NCBI GenBank assembly: GCA_014728185.1
Contig: WJMB01000080.1
Location: forward strand, 1-8,699
Direction of reading: 5' to 3'
Length of the DNA stretch: 8,699 nt
Source: Candidatus Coatesiibacteriota bacterium
Lineage (GTDB): Bacteria; RBG-13-66-14
Of this stretch, positions 1 through 5,904 are shown piece after piece. How positions within the stretch are numbered: position 1 is the first letter of the stretch; each line of letters opens with the position of its first letter. The notes beneath the pieces were generated by a model. The model had not been told where the DNA came from, did no database searches, and saw only the letters and a list, made by a program, of their open reading frames with translations. Position numbers and translations under genes: made by a program.

Positions 1-139
1 CCAGACCGTGATGAAGCATCTCCACCTGGCCGACGAAACCGACGGTCAGGAGGGGCTCAAGCACCGCCGCAAGGGCCCGCGCTACGTCATCTGCGAAGAG
101 GACTTCCAGGACTGGTACTCCAAGTACATCGCCGGCTAG
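1..139 (+). CDS. C-terminus of a small, probably helix-turn-helix DNA-binding protein (partial)
   Basis: The reading frame is open from base 2 to the TAG at 137-139 and gives 45 residues; the start lies outside the window. The visible part contains GLKHRRKGPRYVICEEDF followed by a Trp-rich end (QDWYSKYIAG). A basic stretch, then G-x-R-Y-x-I, then an acidic E-E-D with W a few residues later, resembles the wing and last helix of excisionase/MerR-like helix-turn-helix domains, in which 'GRRYRIPREDLEAWL'-type endings are common. That family call is inference from a short fragment. Codon use is GC-rich like the other genes here, and a terminator follows 28 bases after the stop, so this is a genuine gene end. 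It could equally be the tail of an unrelated basic protein. Confidence 0.6.
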   Translation, partial: QTVMKHLHLADETDGQEGLKHRRKGPRYVICEEDFQDWYSKYIAG

Positions 140-167
140 CTCCACACCAGCGGAGAGTAGCATCCAG

Positions 168-189
168 GCCCCCGCCCGGCGGGGGCTTT
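168..189 (+). terminator. Intrinsic terminator of the first gene
   Basis: An 8-bp perfect GC stem, GCCCCCGC (168-175) with GCGGGGGC (179-186), closes a 3-base loop and is followed by TTT. The T-run is short, so termination may be partial, but the position just after the stop codon fits. Confidence 0.7.
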
Positions 190-307
190 GCTGTAGCGGG
201 GGCGGCCATTTACGGCGATAGACCTCTCCGGTGCATAAGACCTGCATGCCGGTCAGCTATCGATCCCGCTGGTCGGTACGAATGCCTCAACTGCTCAAGG
301 ATAGGCA

Positions 308-315
308 AAAGCAAT
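308..315. repeat. Target-site duplication, left copy
   Basis: AAAGCAAT directly abuts the left end of the 320-bp element. The identical 8 bases directly abut its right end (636-643). An 8-bp duplication is the size known for the IS1595 family. Confidence 0.75.
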
Positions 316-635
316 GGCATCAGGGTACACGATCGGACCAACTCAGGGTCGATATGGAAAGGTTCACCGAGCGGGCAATCGATGATTAGGATCGCCCGGT
401 TTTAATCCCGATGCAATAATACGCAGTCTTGTTGCATGATAATGAGACAGTTATGAGTCGGGCGGCAATCGGGCGGCCGTTATCTGCAAGCTGCAAGGCA
501 GGGCGGGTTTCCACCAGCAGGCACCCTGCGGCCGCCACTTTGTTACCGTTGACAAGTGACGGGGGCATAAGCCGTTACAAGTGTGTTATCAGCCTAATAC
601 AACCGCAGCTCGCTCCGAACAGGGTATATGATTTC
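316..635 (-). mobile_element. 320-bp MITE-like non-autonomous element, copy 1
   Basis: The left end reads GGCATCAGGGTACACGATCG followed by GACC (316-339). The right end, read inward on the minus strand from 635, is GAAATCATATACCCTGTTCG followed by GAGC. Both resemble the insertion-sequence end at 8559-8582; the left matches it at about 18 of 24 positions by my count. Perfect 8-bp direct repeats flank the element. Its reverse complement aligns without gaps to 2862-3181 over its full 320 bases: about 75% identity over the last 145 bases, about 67% over the first 60 and near-random in the middle. No credible coding frame is present. A hairpin at 372-398 (CGGGCAATC with GATCGCCCG) followed by GTTTT could act as a plus-strand terminator, but it is not conserved in copy 2. 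Confidence 0.8.
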
Positions 636-643
636 AAAGCAAT
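636..643. repeat. Target-site duplication, right copy
   Basis: AAAGCAAT is identical to 308-315 and sits immediately outside the element's right end. Confidence 0.75.
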
Positions 644-891
644 CCATCGCCTGGCTTGGCCCTTGTATCCGCCTGTGGTTTCTCGAGTTGGCGCCATTAG
701 CTTAATGGTGTTTACGACGGCTCACATGTCACGGCTTTCAGTCTCCGGGAGAACTGGTCAGGTTTGCTGGATTCATTAGAAGACTTATGCCTGCTTTCGA
801 CTAAAGGTGCCTATTGTTACAAAACATTTGATGCCGGCTGGTTTTTTACTCTTACATGTTATCTCGAGAGATGTTTGGTGTCATCTTGGCA

Positions 892-920
892 TTTAGAAAC
901 ACGGCCGGTGCCGCTATAAT
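892..920 (+). promoter_or_regulatory. Candidate sigma70 promoter for the secreted helical protein
   Basis: A perfect -10 box, TATAAT (915-920), lies 17 bases after a weak -35, TTTAGA (892-897). A better-looking TTGGCA (886-891) is 23 bases away, too far. The leader to the start at 1000 would be about 72 bases. Between the element's right target duplication (643) and this promoter I see only a small hairpin, CCATTA-GCT-TAATGG (694-708), and no gene. Confidence 0.5.
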
Positions 921-999
921 TTGTGAATTACCTTGCAGTTACGCTCCACATGAAACACATGACTTCCGCCTGTAGGAAAATCCCCCCTGGAGGATAACC

Positions 1000-1581
1000 A
1001 TGCGTAAAACGATCACGGCTTTGTTGATGGTTTTCGTTGCCGCCGTTCTGGCCAACCCCACCCCGGAGTGCTGGGGCGACGAGGAGGCCTTCGTCCGCGA
1101 GATGCCCAAGCTGTTGCAGCAGGTCGAGCAGTACGGCGACAAGCTGATGGGTCTGCAGGAGAAGATCCGCACCGCCGCCGCCGAGTCCGGCATCCCCATG
1201 CCCATCCCCACCGTGGACTTCAAGGACCCCACCAGCATCATCCTCGCCCCGGTCGCCAACAGCGCCCAGCTCGTCGTCGACTTCCACGAGCAGATCACCG
1301 ATTCCAGCCTGCGCATGATCAGGGCCCAGATGGACACCGCCCAGTGGATCGTCGACCAGAACATCGAGCTGATGACCACGCTCAACAATCAAATCAACAC
1401 CGCCAACCAGATGCTCGCCGACGTCAACGCCGCCCTGGCCGAGGCCGCAACCGAACAGCTCCGGACGCTCCACGACAACCTGACCGACGCCGTGGAGACG
1501 CTCAATGAGACCATCGCCGACTGGAGCGGCGTCTCGACCGTAGCCGACGCCGTCGAGGACGTTTTCGACGACTGGTTCTAG
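1000..1581 (+). CDS. Secreted acidic alpha-helical protein of unknown function
   Basis: The ATG at 1000 has a strong GGAGG (989-993) six bases upstream. The 193-residue product starts with a Sec signal peptide: MRK, a hydrophobic core at residues 4-18 (ITALLMVFVAAVLA), and a likely cut after VLA18. There is one cysteine (C24) and it is not in a lipobox, so this is probably a soluble exported protein rather than a lipoprotein. The mature protein is acidic and mostly predicted helix. Two amphipathic stretches (about 28-63 and 86-175) are rich in Q, N, D and A with hydrophobic residues spaced as in coiled coils, separated by a Pro-rich hinge (GIPMPIPTVDFKDP, 64-77). The C-terminus is very acidic (VEDVFDDWF). 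I do not recognise a family. The gene has its own promoter and terminator, so it is monocistronic. Confidence 0.85.
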   Translation: MRKTITALLMVFVAAVLANPTPECWGDEEAFVREMPKLLQQVEQYGDKLMGLQEKIRTAAAESGIPMPIPTVDFKDPTSIILAPVANSAQLVVDFHEQITDSSLRMIRAQMDTAQWIVDQNIELMTTLNNQINTANQMLADVNAALAEAATEQLRTLHDNLTDAVETLNETIADWSGVSTVADAVEDVFDDWF

Positions 1582-1601
1582 ACCGATTGCAAAGGCAATA
1601 C

Positions 1602-1629
1602 AAAGGGTCGGCCCGGGCCGGCCCTTTTT
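1602..1629 (+). terminator. Strong intrinsic terminator
   Basis: The arm at 1602-1612 (AAAGGGTCGGC) pairs with 1617-1627, including one G-U pair, around a CCGG loop. T5 runs from 1625 to 1629. It lies 20 bases after the stop of the secreted-protein gene. Confidence 0.88.
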
Positions 1630-1637
1630 GGTACAAT
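1629..1637 (+). promoter_or_regulatory. Possible extended -10 promoter for the UbiA-family gene
   Basis: TGGTACAAT matches the TGn-TAnAAT extended -10 form and starts in the T-run of the preceding terminator. No -35 is recognisable, because that position lies inside the terminator stem. It would give a leader of about 30 bases. The alternative is read-through from the upstream gene. Confidence 0.4.
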
Positions 1638-1673
1638 GAGAGCTGAAATTGATCAGGGATTACCGGAGGGAAC

Positions 1674-2585
1674 ATGAAAGTAGTTATCGGTCTGTTCAAG
1701 CTGATGCGACCCCGCCAGTGGATCAAGAACGTGATCCTCTTCGCCGGTGTGGTCTTCAGTGAACTCTTTGTGATACCCCAGGCGCTGTTGGTGGCCCTGG
1801 CGGCCTTCGGGGTCTTCTGCATGCTCTCCGGCGCCGTCTACTCACTCAACGACTCCGTCGACGCCGAGAAGGACCGCGGACACCCCGAGAAGCGCCACCG
1901 TCCGGTGGCCTCCGGGGTGGTGCCGCGTTCCCTGGGCTTCGTCTGGTCGGCGCTGCTCGGTCTGGGCGGGCTGTACCTGGCCTGGATCATCTCACCCAAC
2001 TTCGCCGTCGTCGGCGCCGTCTACCTGGCCCTCAATCTGCTCTACAGCTTCTGGGCCAAGGGCGTGGTGATCCTCGACGTCTTCATCATCGCCGTGGGCT
2101 TCGTGCTGCGGGCCATCGCCGGCGTCGAGGCTCTGGTCGAGTTGCCCTACGCCCCGCCGGGATTCGCCCCCTCGAGCTGGTTCCTGATGGTGACCCTCTT
2201 TCTGGCGCTGTTTCTGGCGCTGGAAAAGCGCCGGGGCGAGCTGGCCGCCTTGAAGGAGGACGCGGCTGTTCACCGAAAGACCCTGAGCAAATACTCGCCG
2301 CGCCTGCTGGATCAGATGAGCGCCGTGGTGACCACGGCCACCGTGATCTCCTACAGCCTTTACACCATGTGGCCCGACACCGTGGCCCGCTTCGGCACCA
2401 ACGCCCTGATCTACACCCTGCCCTTCGTGCTCTTCGGCATCTTCCGCTACCTTTACGACGTGGACAAGAAGGGCCTGGGCGACAACCCCTCGGCCATCCT
2501 CTCGAAAGACCCCTACCTGCTGGTGACTGTTCTGCTCTGGGCGGCGGCCGTGGTGCTGATCCTCTACTTCAAGCCCCAGGTCTAG
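1674..2585 (+). CDS. UbiA-family prenyltransferase, decaprenyl-phosphate phosphoribosyltransferase-like
   Basis: This 303-residue polytopic membrane protein has about eight or nine hydrophobic segments. The first Asp-rich motif is N59-D60-x2-D63-x3-D67-R68-x-H70-P71-x-K73-x2-R76-P77. The second conserved region is YSFWAKGVVILDVF (124-137), followed by R146 and G150. Later signatures, SSWFLMVTLFLALFLALEKRRGEL (given as 167-176 and 177-190), Y207-S-P-R-L-L-D and F257-R-Y, are those of the subgroup that attaches a phosphoribosyl group from PRPP to decaprenyl phosphate in mycobacterial arabinan synthesis, rather than of quinone or heme enzymes. Motifs are seen; the donor and acceptor in this organism are inferred. 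No DprE1/DprE2-like epimerase is nearby. The start has GGAGGG (1665-1670) four bases upstream. The gene appears monocistronic. Confidence 0.88.
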   Translation: MKVVIGLFKLMRPRQWIKNVILFAGVVFSELFVIPQALLVALAAFGVFCMLSGAVYSLNDSVDAEKDRGHPEKRHRPVASGVVPRSLGFVWSALLGLGGLYLAWIISPNFAVVGAVYLALNLLYSFWAKGVVILDVFIIAVGFVLRAIAGVEALVELPYAPPGFAPSSWFLMVTLFLALFLALEKRRGELAALKEDAAVHRKTLSKYSPRLLDQMSAVVTTATVISYSLYTMWPDTVARFGTNALIYTLPFVLFGIFRYLYDVDKKGLGDNPSAILSKDPYLLVTVLLWAAAVVLILYFKPQV

Positions 2586-2619
2586 ACCGGGCCTGGATCG
2601 TGTCTCGGACGGTCGTGGA

Positions 2620-2664
2620 AAAGCGCTTGAGGACGGGCGACAGGCCTGGCCTCGAGCGCTTTCT
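2620..2664 (+). terminator. Long-stem terminator after the UbiA-family gene
   Basis: AAAGCGCTTGAGG (2620-2632) pairs with CCTCGAGCGCTTT (2650-2662): 13 bp with one G-U, and a 17-base loop. The T-run is only TTTCTT, so efficiency is uncertain. It lies 35 bases after the stop. Confidence 0.6.
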
Positions 2665-2861
2665 TAAGCGTTAGCAACACTTTGCACTCGGCGCATTCTT
2701 CAGCGACCCCAGTTGGCGCGCTCACTCCTCAACCATCCCACAGGTTCTACTGATTGAACCCCTTCCTTGTTTTGGAGCAGCACGACCTTGCTTAGAGCAC
2801 ATCCTTTTCAAAGATGCTTGGTTTGGGTTGCTCCTTGGCGATCGTCCGCCGTAAACATCCG

Positions 2862-3181
2862 GGGATCATGTACCCTGCTCTGACCGGATTTAGATTGTCT
2901 TATGCAAACAATACCCGTGTAGTAGCAGAAGGTCCTTGTTTGATGAGCAGTTACCAAGCGATGGCGACAATCTGCGAGCTTTGGGGACAATCTACTCTGA
3001 CAGCAGCTTGACTTAATCATTCATCCGGCTGCTACTCGACACATAACTGCTATATTATCAAGCAATAAGACTGCGCATGCTTGCATCGGGGTCAAAGCCG
3101 GACACACCCAAGCAACGGCTACCCGCTCATTGAACCTTTCCTTATCCGCCCTGATCAGGTCCGATCATGCTCCATGAGGCC
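2862..3181 (+). mobile_element. 320-bp MITE-like non-autonomous element, copy 2
   Basis: The left end is GGGATCATGTACCCTG then CTCTGACC (2862-2885). The right end, read inward from 3181, is GGCCTCATGGAGCATG then ATCGGACC. Against the insertion-sequence end at 8559 I count about 19-20 matches of 24 for each. The ends define exactly 320 bp, the same as copy 1, which lies in the opposite orientation. Landmarks occur at identical offsets in both copies: CAGCTTG at 143-149, AAGACTGCG at 206-214, TTGCATCGGG at 220-229, TGAACCTTTCC at 270-280 and GGTCCGATC at 297-305. No matching 8-bp flanks remain (AACATCCG and TTCTGTTG), so it may be older or rearranged. No convincing ORF is present. The bases on either side (2665-2861, 3182-3328) show nothing recognisable. 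Confidence 0.75.
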
Positions 3182-3328
3182 TTCTGTTGAGCACGTCCCT
3201 TGTCGTCGTAGCTCGCAGCTCTCAGGCGCGGGCGGCAAATGACGACGACGAGCCATAGTTGCTCTGTAACCTGGTTGGGCCTGTGTTTCAACCGGCGCTT
3301 TGTCGGGTAAACAAGACCCTTTGAATGC

Positions 3329-3361
3329 AAAAACGGGCTGGAATCGCTCCAGTCCGTTTTT
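3329..3361. terminator. Bidirectional intrinsic terminator
   Basis: AAAAACGGGCTGGA (3329-3342) pairs with TCCAGTCCGTTTTT (3348-3361) around a 5-base loop, with one G-U. There are five As before and five Ts after the GC core, so it works in both directions. On the minus strand it would end the transcript of the gene stopping at 3598, leaving a 3' tail of about 240 bases. On the plus strand no gene reads into it. Confidence 0.8.
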
Positions 3362-3562
3362 ACAAGGGATTATCACACGTTCCTGAACAGGCATATATCG
3401 CTAATAACTTGTTATCATGTGCTTTTTTAGCTGATATGTAAACCTCTTTGGCCCGTCGAGCTGAAGGCCCTCATGCGGAAGTTGTCGGCACATCCTTTCT
3501 AAATGCCGCTGTTTTTAGGTTTCGACGTAGGTTCAGTTTCAGGTGATAATCCCTTATAAAAA
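3357..3562. mobile_element. 206-bp inverted-repeat element, a possible second MITE family
   Basis: TTTTTACAAGGGATTATCAC (3357-3376) is repeated in inverted orientation at 3543-3562 with 19 of 20 matches. The similarity resumes at the same offset with CTGAAC inside each end (3383-3388 and its complement at 3531-3536), giving ends of about 32 bp. The interior of about 140 bases is AT-richer and has no ORF. No clear target duplication is visible; a TA dinucleotide borders both inner repeats. The core GGGATTATCAC recurs at 5952-5962. It is not related to the 320-bp family. Confidence 0.5.
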
Positions 3563-3597
3563 TCACACCGCAAAAACCGGCTCACGGATGGTCCACG

Positions 3598-3936
3598 CTA
3601 CTCGCTGGCCCATTCGTCGAGGAAGCGGGCGATGAGCTTCTTCTCGTCCATCTCGATGCGCTTCTGCTCCTCGGCGTCGGCGCGCTCGAGGGTGTCGTTC
3701 TTGAGCTGTTTGATAATATCGCTGTGCTGCTCGTTGAGCAGCTCCTTGAACTGCTTGAGGGCCTCGGGGGAGTCGACGGCGCCCAGCCATTCGGTCTTGC
3801 GGCGGTAGAGGATCTTGCCCTCGGTGAAGACCAGGGTGACGATATACGGGGCTTCCTTGGTCCCCCGCGTCTCGGTTTGGACGTGGTAGACCTCGTCGTT
3901 GAGCCGGATGTTGTCGTTATAACCGGGTAGCAGCAT
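3598..3936 (-). CDS. Small conserved hypothetical protein with an HVQTE...G...YIVT motif
   Basis: From the ATG at 3936 the product is 112 residues, soluble, with no signal peptide. Residues 5-50 contain GYNDNIRLNDEVYHVQTETRG (5-25) then APYIVTLVFTEGKILYRRKTEW. This matches a pattern I remember from uncharacterised deltaproteobacterial proteins: (F/Y)H(V/I)QTE-x-G, P-x-I-x-T, G-x-(I/V)-L, then EQH. The EQH is present at 69-71. The C-terminal third (about 75-112) is a charged helix. Its function is unknown. The start is uncertain: an in-frame TTG at 4020 would add 28 Pro/Thr-rich residues, but it lies only a few bases after the predicted transcription start, and the family-like region begins just after the ATG. 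Neither start has a Shine-Dalgarno site. A C9 tract (3959-3967 on the opposite strand) lies 23 bases upstream of the ATG. Confidence 0.78.
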   Translation of the reverse strand: MLLPGYNDNIRLNDEVYHVQTETRGTKEAPYIVTLVFTEGKILYRRKTEWLGAVDSPEALKQFKELLNEQHSDIIKQLKNDTLERADAEEQKRIEMDEKKLIARFLDEWASE

Positions 3937-4030
3937 TGGTGTGGGGGTTGAAGGTAAAGGGGGGGGGAGGTCGGTGACGGTGGTTCCTGGATTGGCGATT
4001 CCCGTATGTTTTTTGATCAATACCGTGGCA

Positions 4031-4059
4031 AGTATAATTCAAGCGACGCGGCTTGACCA
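4031..4059 (-). promoter_or_regulatory. Candidate promoter for the small hypothetical gene
   Basis: On the minus strand, TGGTCA (4059-4054) is 17 bases from TATACT (4036-4031). Transcription would begin near 4024, giving a leader of about 88 bases to the ATG at 3936. It lies in the 192-base gap after obgE, just past a weak GGGC/GCCC hairpin (4068-4081). Confidence 0.45.
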
Positions 4060-4128
4060 TAGCAAAGGGGCATTTTCGCCCGGTGATTTTGACCGGCCGG
4101 AGCGGTCGTTTCCGGATGGCGGGTCGCA

Positions 4129-5175
4129 TCAGGCCAGGGGATCGTAGGGCTCGTCGACGTCGGGCTCATCGATGTCTTCCCACAGACCGTCGGCGGCCAG
4201 CAGCGCGGCCAGGCGGTTGACCAGCTCCTCGCAGCCCTCACCGGTGGCGGCGGAGACGGCGACGACGGGCAACTCCACGGCTTGACGCAGCTCGTCCAGC
4301 TTCTCTCGGGCGGCGGGCAGGTCGCACTTGTTGGCGACGACCAGGGTTACGGACTCGTCGAGCTCCGGGTCATGGGCGCTCAGCTCGGCGCGGATTGTGC
4401 GGTAGTCATCGAGGGGATCGCGGCCCTCGGTGCCGGCGGTGTCGATGACTACGGCCAGCAGGCGGGCACGTTCGAGGTGGCGCAGAAAGTCGTGACCCAG
4501 ACCGGCGCCGTCCACGGCGCCCTCGATCAGGCCGGGGACGTCGGCCATGACGAACTGTCGTTCGCGGTCGACGGTGACCACGCCCAGGTGGGGCGTCAGC
4601 GTGGTGAAGGGGTAGGAGTCCACGGCGGGACGGGCGTTGGAGAGGCGGGCGATCAGGGAGCTCTTTCCGGCGTTGGGCATCCCGGCCAGACCGACATCGG
4701 CCAGCAGTTTAAGCTCGAGGCGCAGACGCAGCGTCTCGCCGGAGCGGCCCGGTGTGGCGAAGCGCGGCGCCCGGCGGGTCGGGGTGGCGAAGTTGTGATT
4801 GCCGCGACCGCCGCGTCCACCCCGGGCGATGGGCACCACGGCGCCGTGCTCGTCGAGGTCGGCCAGCAGCTCGTCCTCGGGCTGGAGGTAGACCAGGGTG
4901 CCCACGGGGCAGTCGATGTAGAGGTCGTCGCCGGAGGCCCCGGTGCGCTTCTGCTTCTCCCCGGGCTTGCCGTCCTCGGCGGCGTAGCGGGGCTGGTAAC
5001 GGAAGCGCTCCAGGGTGTTGAGGTGCCGGGTGGCCCGCAGGAAGACCGAGCCGCCGTCGCCGCCATCGCCGCCGTCGGGTCCGCCGCGGGGGACGTACTT
5101 CTCCCGGCGGAAGTTGACGACGCCATCGCCGCCCTTGCCGCTCTTCACGGTGATGATGGCGCGATCGATGAACAT
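4129..5175 (-). CDS. obgE: GTPase ObgE/CgtA (ribosome assembly)
   Basis: This 348-residue protein has the full Obg architecture. The N-terminal glycine-rich Obg fold (1-158) includes SGKGGDGVVNFRREKYVPRG (12-31), the GGPDGGDGGDGG run and RGGRGNHNF. The G domain follows: P-loop GMPNAGKSS (165-173), switch-I TT (191-192), D212-V-P-G, NKCD (282-285) and SAATGEG (308-314). The usual C-terminal OCT domain is absent; after the G domain only a short acidic tail (WEDIDEPDVDEPYDPLA) remains. Obg proteins bind the 50S subunit and act in late assembly and stress signalling. The start at 5175 is set by the conserved MFIDRA beginning; upstream in-frame codons are not Obg-like. The Shine-Dalgarno is weak (GAGCGAG). 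It lies downstream of rpmA but 360 bases away, with its own candidate promoter and a structured leader. Confidence 0.97.
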   Translation of the reverse strand: MFIDRAIITVKSGKGGDGVVNFRREKYVPRGGPDGGDGGDGGSVFLRATRHLNTLERFRYQPRYAAEDGKPGEKQKRTGASGDDLYIDCPVGTLVYLQPEDELLADLDEHGAVVPIARGGRGGRGNHNFATPTRRAPRFATPGRSGETLRLRLELKLLADVGLAGMPNAGKSSLIARLSNARPAVDSYPFTTLTPHLGVVTVDRERQFVMADVPGLIEGAVDGAGLGHDFLRHLERARLLAVVIDTAGTEGRDPLDDYRTIRAELSAHDPELDESVTLVVANKCDLPAAREKLDELRQAVELPVVAVSAATGEGCEELVNRLAALLAADGLWEDIDEPDVDEPYDPLA

Positions 5176-5207
5176 GCTGACTCGCTCGTTTATGGGTGGC
5201 GGTGTTC

Positions 5208-5231
5208 GGCGGTTGATAAAGAACAACCGCC
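5208..5231 (-). promoter_or_regulatory. Alternative hairpin in the obgE leader, overlapping the terminator stem
   Basis: In the minus-strand RNA, GGCGGTTG (5231-5224) can pair perfectly with CAACCGCC (5215-5208) across an 8-base loop. It uses the same GGCGG bases as the 3' arm of the terminator hairpin at 5217-5241 and puts that terminator's U-rich run into the loop. The two structures therefore exclude each other. The obgE start is 33 bases further on. Confidence 0.5.
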
Positions 5232-5241
5232 CTCGGGCGGC
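5217..5241 (-). terminator. Terminator or attenuator hairpin upstream of obgE
   Basis: On the minus strand, CCGCCC (5240-5235) pairs with GGGCGG (5232-5227), closing a tight loop, followed by TTGTTCTTT. It lies about 300 bases after the rpmA stop and 42 before the obgE start. It may end rpmA transcripts, attenuate obgE, or both. Confidence 0.5.
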
Positions 5242-5394
5242 TTCGGCTCGGTGAAGACAGTGTTGACGCACTTCGGCGGCGGGATGTCGTCAATCTTTCG
5301 GTGGGCCTTCGCGACCGACCCGCCGCTTGCTCTCGACAGTCCGACGTTGAAGCTTGCCGCTTCGTTGTCTACGCGGATTTGATCCTGGGCGGTA

Positions 5395-5400
5395 ATTATA
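5395..5400 (-). promoter_or_regulatory. Candidate -10 box for obgE
   Basis: A perfect TATAAT on the minus strand lies in a locally AT-rich spot between rpmA and obgE. No good -35 is found at 16-18 bases. The sequence ATTATAAT also gives TATAAT on the plus strand. If used for obgE, the leader is about 213 bases and includes the two competing hairpins. Confidence 0.35.
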
Positions 5401-5535
5401 ATCGGCAACGGGTGAACAACTGTGGGACTACCCGAGCAGGCGATTTGCGAATACCAAACAGGTGGAGAAACGGGTTCTTGGGCCGGCCCCTTCGTCAAGC
5501 GGGCCGTCGCCGGATGATTCGGGTGCACCCGTCGG

Positions 5536-5784
5536 CTAGGCGGTGACGCTGATGTAGCGGCGGTTGCGCTTGGTGTAGTAGTTGACGCGGCCGTCGATCT
5601 TGGCGAACAGGGTGTGGTCGCGCCCCAGACCGGCGCCGGGGCCGGGATGAAACTCGGTGCCGCGCTGACGCACCAGGATGGAGCCGCCGGTGACGAACTG
5701 GCCGGCGAAACGCTTGCAGCCCAGTCGTTTGGATTCGGAGTCGCGGCCGTTGCGAGAGGAGCCGCCTGCCTTCTTGTGTGCCAT
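5536..5784 (-). CDS. rpmA: 50S ribosomal protein L27
   Basis: The 82-residue product begins MAHKKAGGSSRNGRDSESKR and continues with the L27 core, including the GGSILVRQRGT and HPGPGAGLGRDHTLFA segments. It is a complete, canonical L27, a protein whose N-terminus reaches the peptidyl-transferase centre. No N-terminal extension of the cleaved Firmicutes type is present. The start at 5784 is supported by GAGG seven bases upstream. A strong promoter lies 70 bases upstream. A GGCCCC-type hairpin (5485-5505) without a T-run follows the stop. Normally rplU (L21) precedes rpmA; here no L21-like sequence lies in the 740 bases upstream, so rplU must be elsewhere. Confidence 0.98.
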   Translation of the reverse strand: MAHKKAGGSSRNGRDSESKRLGCKRFAGQFVTGGSILVRQRGTEFHPGPGAGLGRDHTLFAKIDGRVNYYTKRNRRYISVTA

Positions 5785-5854
5785 AACTCTACCTCGGACG
5801 ATGCTTTCGCTTGGAAAACGTTGGAAAATCGAGGGTCCAGCTTTGTTGGACGGA

Positions 5855-5883
5855 AGTTTAGTACGTCGCGCGGGCGATGTCAA
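5855..5883 (-). promoter_or_regulatory. rpmA promoter
   Basis: A perfect TTGACA (5883-5878) is 17 bases from TAAACT (5860-5855) on the minus strand. Transcription would start near 5848, giving a leader of about 64 bases. The leader DNA holds two TTGGAAAA copies exactly 10 bases apart (5811-5818, 5821-5828), of unknown role. Confidence 0.78.
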
Positions 5884-5904
5884 GGGGTAGCGTGTACTCT
5901 AGGC

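Noticed and set aside
429..779. 116-codon open frame on the plus strand
   Set aside because: It crosses the right boundary of the 320-bp element and its target duplication, has no ribosome site, and the composition does not look coding.
2962..2993. TGGCGACAATCT / TGGGGACAATCT direct repeat 20 bases apart
   Set aside because: It lies in the non-conserved middle of element copy 2 and has no counterpart in copy 1; a chance match is plausible.
3202..3249. GTCGTCGT/ACGACGAC inverted repeat
   Set aside because: Low-complexity triplet repeats with a 32-base loop; no supporting context.
5176..5271. 32-residue N-terminal extension of ObgE
   Set aside because: Obg proteins begin at MFIDxA-type sequences; the extension overlaps leader hairpins and is not Obg-like.
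4282..5382. Long plus-strand open frame opposite obgE
   Set aside because: A shadow frame produced by the high GC content of a certain minus-strand gene.
5190..5528. 112-codon minus-strand frame filling the rpmA-obgE gap
   Set aside because: It starts with GTG without a ribosome site, matches nothing known, and overlaps the terminator and competing hairpins.
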